Below, piece after piece: positions 22,320 to 24,907 of a stretch of 24,907 nucleotides of DNA. Every line of letters begins with the position of its first letter. The first letter of the stretch is position 1. The position numbers and the translations under genes were made by a program. Origin of the DNA: Blautia sp. AF19-10LB (GTDB lineage Bacteria; Bacillota; Clostridia; Lachnospirales; Lachnospiraceae); assembly GCF_003461245.1 (NCBI RefSeq), contig NZ_QTWS01000040.1, positions 2,566-27,472 on the forward strand. The letters run 5' to 3'. Below the pieces are notes generated by a model. The model saw only the letters and a program-made list of their open reading frames with translations. It had not been told where the DNA came from and searched no databases.

Positions 22320-22805
22320 TCAGAAAACCAGCCGCATCTGGTGCCACACAACATTTCCATGGGTGGATTTGTCAGATATACCTTCGTCGGAAAAGCCAAA
22401 TTTTGCATAATACGGGATAAGCTTTTCTTTGCAGGTCAGGACAAGTCCTTTACGGCCCTGCTGCTTTGCATCGTCGATCGCGCGGCGGATCAGTTTGCCG
22501 GCGTATCCATGTCTGCGATAATCCGGTAATGTATTAACACCAAAAATCATCTGCCACGCACCATCTTCGTTGTGCATGGCAGCCTTCTCATACATTTCAT
22601 CCGTCAGGTCCGGCTCATCTGTTACAAAACCGTCTACAAATGCGATCAGCTTTCTATCTTCATACATTAGCCAGAAGTAATTTCCGTAATATTTCACTCT
22701 TTCGATGAATTCCTCTTCTGTTGCTGCTTCCGCAGGCGGGAAACATTCTGCCTCAACTGCGGCAATCGCTGTAATATCTTCTGTTGTTGCGTATTTTATT
22801 TCCAT
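22320..22805 (-). CDS. GNAT-family N-acetyltransferase
   Basis: 161 aa from the ATG at 22805, chosen because GAGAGGAATATAGT precedes it (an upstream ATG at 22838 is in frame but has a poorer site). MEIKYATTEDITAIAAVEAE and CFPPAEAATEEEFIERVK form the substrate part; MIFGVNTLPDYRRHGYAGKL with RRHGYAGKLI is motif A, the acetyl-CoA pyrophosphate loop (Q/RxxGxG/A); GLVLTCKEKLIPYYAKFGFS is motif B. It transfers an acetyl group from acetyl-CoA to an amine of unknown identity; the AANAT-like sequence pattern suggests small arylalkylamine-type substrates. Confidence 0.9.
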   Translation of the reverse strand: MEIKYATTEDITAIAAVEAECFPPAEAATEEEFIERVKYYGNYFWLMYEDRKLIAFVDGFVTDEPDLTDEMYEKAAMHNEDGAWQMIFGVNTLPDYRRHGYAGKLIRRAIDDAKQQGRKGLVLTCKEKLIPYYAKFGFSDEGISDKSTHGNVVWHQMRLVF

Positions 22806-22866
22806 ACTATATTCCTCTCTTGTCTCTTTGAATTCCATCTCAGTTCATCCAGTATAACACGAAAAT

Positions 22867-22906
22867 AACGATATTGCATGTGTGATCTGATCCATGCAAT
22901 ATCGTT
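22867..22906. terminator. perfect 14-bp hairpin between DUF1848 and GNAT genes
   Basis: AACGATATTGCATG (22867-22880) pairs fully with 22893-22906 around a 12-nt loop. On the minus strand it is followed by TTATTTTC, a weak U-tract, so it probably terminates the DUF1848 transcript before the GNAT gene. Confidence 0.55.
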
Positions 22907-22966
22907 AACAATTTTGGGTACCTTTCTTCAGTTTTTTGGCAGTTGGTGGTTTCCTGATATCAGTTT

Positions 22967-23908
22967 TTACGAAAATAAATCCAGCGTCATCTGTCCGTCA
23001 ATCCAGCTTATTTGTTTTGCCTCGTGTATGATATCTCCCGGCATGCTTCCGCCAAGCAGAAATGGTGATTTCGGGTCATGTCTTTTCATGTTCTCCCGGA
23101 CCAGAGCACTATTTACATTCGCATAACAATATCTGCACAAATGCCCGCAGGTATCATATGCTCCAATGTCTACTCCCAGAAGACAGGCACATGTCCCGTT
23201 TCTCTGGTTCATCTTCTGCTTTGGCACATCCAGATGTGTATGCAGTGCTTTTTCGTATGTATCTACAGTCATACATCCTGAACAGTCTGCTCCGTAGGCC
23301 GCAAGTTCATTTCCTTCTGCACATGGCCGGATTACCATATTGTATTTCTCTGCAATTCTGATAAATTCTTTTCCGATCCTGATTCTGTCGCTGATTGTAA
23401 CGGCTTTTGCTTCCGGAAAATTCCGTGCTACTTTTTGGTAAATGTCAATGAAACTAATTACGCAAGTGTGGGTATAGCCGGACAAATTCGCTGCCATTTT
23501 TTCGAATTCCTGTATATGCCATTCTACGGTATGTGTCTGGTCGATGAGTATTGGATCATAGCGCCATCCGATGCTGTCAATGCCTACAATATTGGACAAC
23601 TTCTTAAAATCTTCCATTACTGTTTTCTTATCTGGCACATTGGGTTCAATCTCAGTTCCATATGGTGTGATTGTCACAAACCAGTATTGTCCATATGATT
23701 GCAATTTGTCCATATGCTTAAGCATTGGTGCCGGATTTTTCGTACAGAATACAAGAAGGTCTACGACCTCCGGCGACAGGCTATATTTCGTTACCTGCAA
23801 CGGATTATATGGATTGCGGACCAGTACATAGCCTTCCTTTATTCTGTTCATAAACCATTCGGAATAAAACGCCGGGATATCTGTCCGCATGCCTGTTTGT
23901 ATGATCAT
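22967..23908 (-). CDS. DUF1848 protein
   Basis: 313 aa from the ATG at 23908, which has AAAGG 11 nt upstream. The start MIIQTGMRTDIPAFYSEWFM and then RVRNPYN-like NPYNPLQVTKYSLSPEVVDL and FCTKNPAPML are typical of DUF1848. The C-terminal part has a Cys-rich cluster (ADCSGCM, then GAYDTCGHLCRYCYANVN), which suggests a metal or Fe-S site. Function is unknown. The open frame continues upstream without a stop through a MATE fragment and the head of TnpB to 24319, giving a 450-codon chimera, but the internal ATG and RBS and the normal family length make 313 aa the likely product. Confidence 0.85.
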   Translation of the reverse strand: MIIQTGMRTDIPAFYSEWFMNRIKEGYVLVRNPYNPLQVTKYSLSPEVVDLLVFCTKNPAPMLKHMDKLQSYGQYWFVTITPYGTEIEPNVPDKKTVMEDFKKLSNIVGIDSIGWRYDPILIDQTHTVEWHIQEFEKMAANLSGYTHTCVISFIDIYQKVARNFPEAKAVTISDRIRIGKEFIRIAEKYNMVIRPCAEGNELAAYGADCSGCMTVDTYEKALHTHLDVPKQKMNQRNGTCACLLGVDIGAYDTCGHLCRYCYANVNSALVRENMKRHDPKSPFLLGGSMPGDIIHEAKQISWIDGQMTLDLFS

Positions 23909-23924
23909 GGTATTTGCTGCCTTT

Positions 23925-24220
23925 CTGCTGTTTCTGCAAATTAAAAATTTTTTATTGTTGTCTGCGTAAAACACCACGCTCAATACCAGCACAAGGCATT
24001 CCACGACCGGCATTACCAGCCACAGGCTGTTTCCGCCAAAGATCAGCGGGAATGTGAGAATGGCAGTGCTGCTCAGGATCACATTTCTGAGTAATGAAAT
24101 GAAAAGGGAGCTTTTTACGCTTAAGATCGACTGTAAATAGTATGAGGTCAGGAGGTTGATCCCCATTGGGATAAATGCGATAAAATACACTCGCAGCCCT
24201 GCCCGGGCGATCTGTGACAT
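23925..24220 (-). pseudogene. MATE-family transporter, C-terminal fragment
   Basis: About 98 codons in frame with DUF1848: ARAGLRVYFIAFIPMGINLL, then SSLFISLLRNVILSSTAILT and LVMPVVECLVLVLSVVFY. This is the end of a MATE transporter (the last three to four helices). The upstream part is replaced by the head of TnpB at about 24220. It is unrelated in position to the other MATE remnant at 8119-8675 and covers a different, partly overlapping part of the protein. Confidence 0.7.
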
Positions 24221-24319
24221 TTCTTTGTTATAGATGAGCCGGCAGCATCCCAGTGTTCTGTGGATGAGGTTTTTCTGTTCTCTGTTCGGGTAGATCCTGA
24301 ATTTGATCCCTTTTTGCAT
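24220..24319 (-). pseudogene. TnpB (IS200/IS605 family), N-terminal fragment
   Basis: MQKGIKFRIYPNREQKNLIH then RTLGCCRLIYNKE is the conserved start of TnpB/OrfB proteins, the RNA-guided nucleases of these elements. After about 33 residues the frame continues into MATE sequence. The RuvC and zinc-finger parts are gone and so is the 3' region that would encode the guide RNA. The ATG overlaps the TnpA stop by one base (TAATG), the normal layout. Confidence 0.75.
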
Positions 24320-24741
24320 TATCCCATCTTATCCTTTTGTCTCTGCGATGTTTTCTGGTTCTCAATATACTGTTTTACTGTTTCCAGCGGAGCACCGTCC
24401 ACGGTAGATACAAAATAGCTGTTTGTCCACAGAGTCGGCATTTTGGTTTTAAGATACGGAAATTCCTGTCTTAAGATCCTGGACGTATAGCTTTTGAAAG
24501 ATTTTACAGCTTTGTGGATACCCAGCTGAGGATCTACTTCCAGCAGCATATGAACATGATCTGGCATGATTTTCATTTCCAGAATGTCTACAGAAAGATC
24601 TGCAGCATACTCTGTGAGCAGCTCTTTCAGCCGGACATCTACACCATTAGTTAATACTTTTCGTCTATATTTTGGGCACCATACCACATGATATTTACAG
24701 GAATAGACGATATTGTTATTGGATTTATATGTTGTGTTCAT
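24319..24741 (-). CDS. tnpA: IS200/IS605-family TnpA transposase (Y1, HUH)
   Basis: 140 aa, complete. SCKYHVVWCPKYRRKVLTNG, the HUH metal site in IMPDHVHMLLEVDP, the segment SYTSRILRQEFPYL and the catalytic Tyr in ETVKQYIENQ (about residue 126) are all present. TnpA cuts and joins single-stranded DNA at hairpins near the element ends during replication. The partner TnpB is cut off after 33 residues, so the element has lost its right end on this side. TnpA would be stranded unless it can act on other copies. No Shine-Dalgarno is evident; see the promoter just upstream. Confidence 0.93.
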   Translation of the reverse strand: MNTTYKSNNNIVYSCKYHVVWCPKYRRKVLTNGVDVRLKELLTEYAADLSVDILEMKIMPDHVHMLLEVDPQLGIHKAVKSFKSYTSRILRQEFPYLKTKMPTLWTNSYFVSTVDGAPLETVKQYIENQKTSQRQKDKMG

Positions 24742-24907
24742 ATTTGTATTATATTATATTTTTGCAATTAATACAATCATTATTTTCTCCATCTTCAATT
24801 ACTTGCGTAAATTCGATGGACGCGTCTTATATCCCCCTAGCTAAAGCACTTAACTTGACCCATATTTATACAAGATAATTTCGATAAGCAAGCAATGAAT
24901 ATAGTAC
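24742..24907 (-). other. left-end region of the IS200/IS605 element
   Basis: About 165 bp upstream of tnpA up to the window edge. It contains a palindrome GACGCGTC near 24820 and the block AAGCACTTAACTTG near 24850, as may be expected for a subterminal left end, but I could not fix the exact end or the cleavage site. No gene is seen. Confidence 0.3.
24748..24776 (-). promoter_or_regulatory. candidate tnpA promoter, nearly leaderless
   Basis: On the minus strand TTGTAT (24771-24776) and TATAAT (24748-24753) are 17 bp apart. The -10 ends only 6 nt before the tnpA ATG, so the transcript would start at or next to the start codon, which fits the missing RBS. Confidence 0.35.

Overview
The window looks like chromosomal DNA of a low-to-mid GC Gram-positive gut anaerobe, most likely a Lachnospiraceae-type Clostridia. 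This is inferred from gene content and AGGAGG-type ribosome binding sites, not from a marker gene. Typical families are an EFR1 ferredoxin, an ECF sigma/DUF4179 pair, DUF2812 next to PadR, DUF1848, a GHKL/LytTR two-component pair and a BhlA/UviB holin-like peptide. Nearly every gene lies on the minus strand. No tRNA, rRNA or CRISPR array was seen.

Region 1 (1-7000) is the most coherent block. Read on the minus strand it runs: an uncharacterised 185-aa gene, a LytTR response regulator, a GHKL histidine kinase, and a BhlA/UviB holin-like peptide with an in-frame amber codon. After a strong terminator come a lipoprotein with a perfect 51-bp tandem duplication and then asnB. asnB overlaps a 29-aa lysine-rich open frame, followed by a terminator. 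A block of about 190 bp (end of the holin gene, terminator hairpin and promoter-like segment) is present twice, upstream of the lipoprotein and upstream of asnB. A plus-strand endolysin remnant lies between them. The kinase/regulator pair resembles Agr-type systems, but no AgrB or AgrD is visible here.

Region 2 (7000-10600) is decayed accessory DNA: a frameshifted relaxase remnant, a truncated MATE transporter, an IS630-family element with both inverted repeats, a TA duplication and a broken transposase, and the first 47 codons of a B12-binding radical SAM gene that keeps its promoter and RBS.

Region 3 (10600-16140) holds mostly intact small genes: a nucleoside deaminase, a flavodoxin, a small membrane protein, two unrecognised genes, an ECF sigma factor overlapping a DUF4179 protein, and DUF2812. 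Fragments lie between them (Rpn-type nuclease, PadR, YccF).

Region 4 (16140-24907) mixes intact genes with gene pieces joined by deletions. Intact genes are a secreted Ig-like (BIG_2) protein, an AraC regulator with a downstream alpha/beta hydrolase, an EFR1 flavodoxin-ferredoxin, a GNAT, DUF1848 and an IS200/IS605 TnpA. Pieces are an AraC HTH, an Ogt head joined to a LysR HTH, an SDR tail, and a TnpB head joined in frame to a MATE tail and DUF1848.

The strongest candidates for something undescribed are the LytTR/GHKL-holin-lipoprotein-asnB block with its duplicated upstream segment and coupled microprotein, and the three-part TnpB-MATE-DUF1848 open frame. The rest of the window is notable for how many genes are broken.
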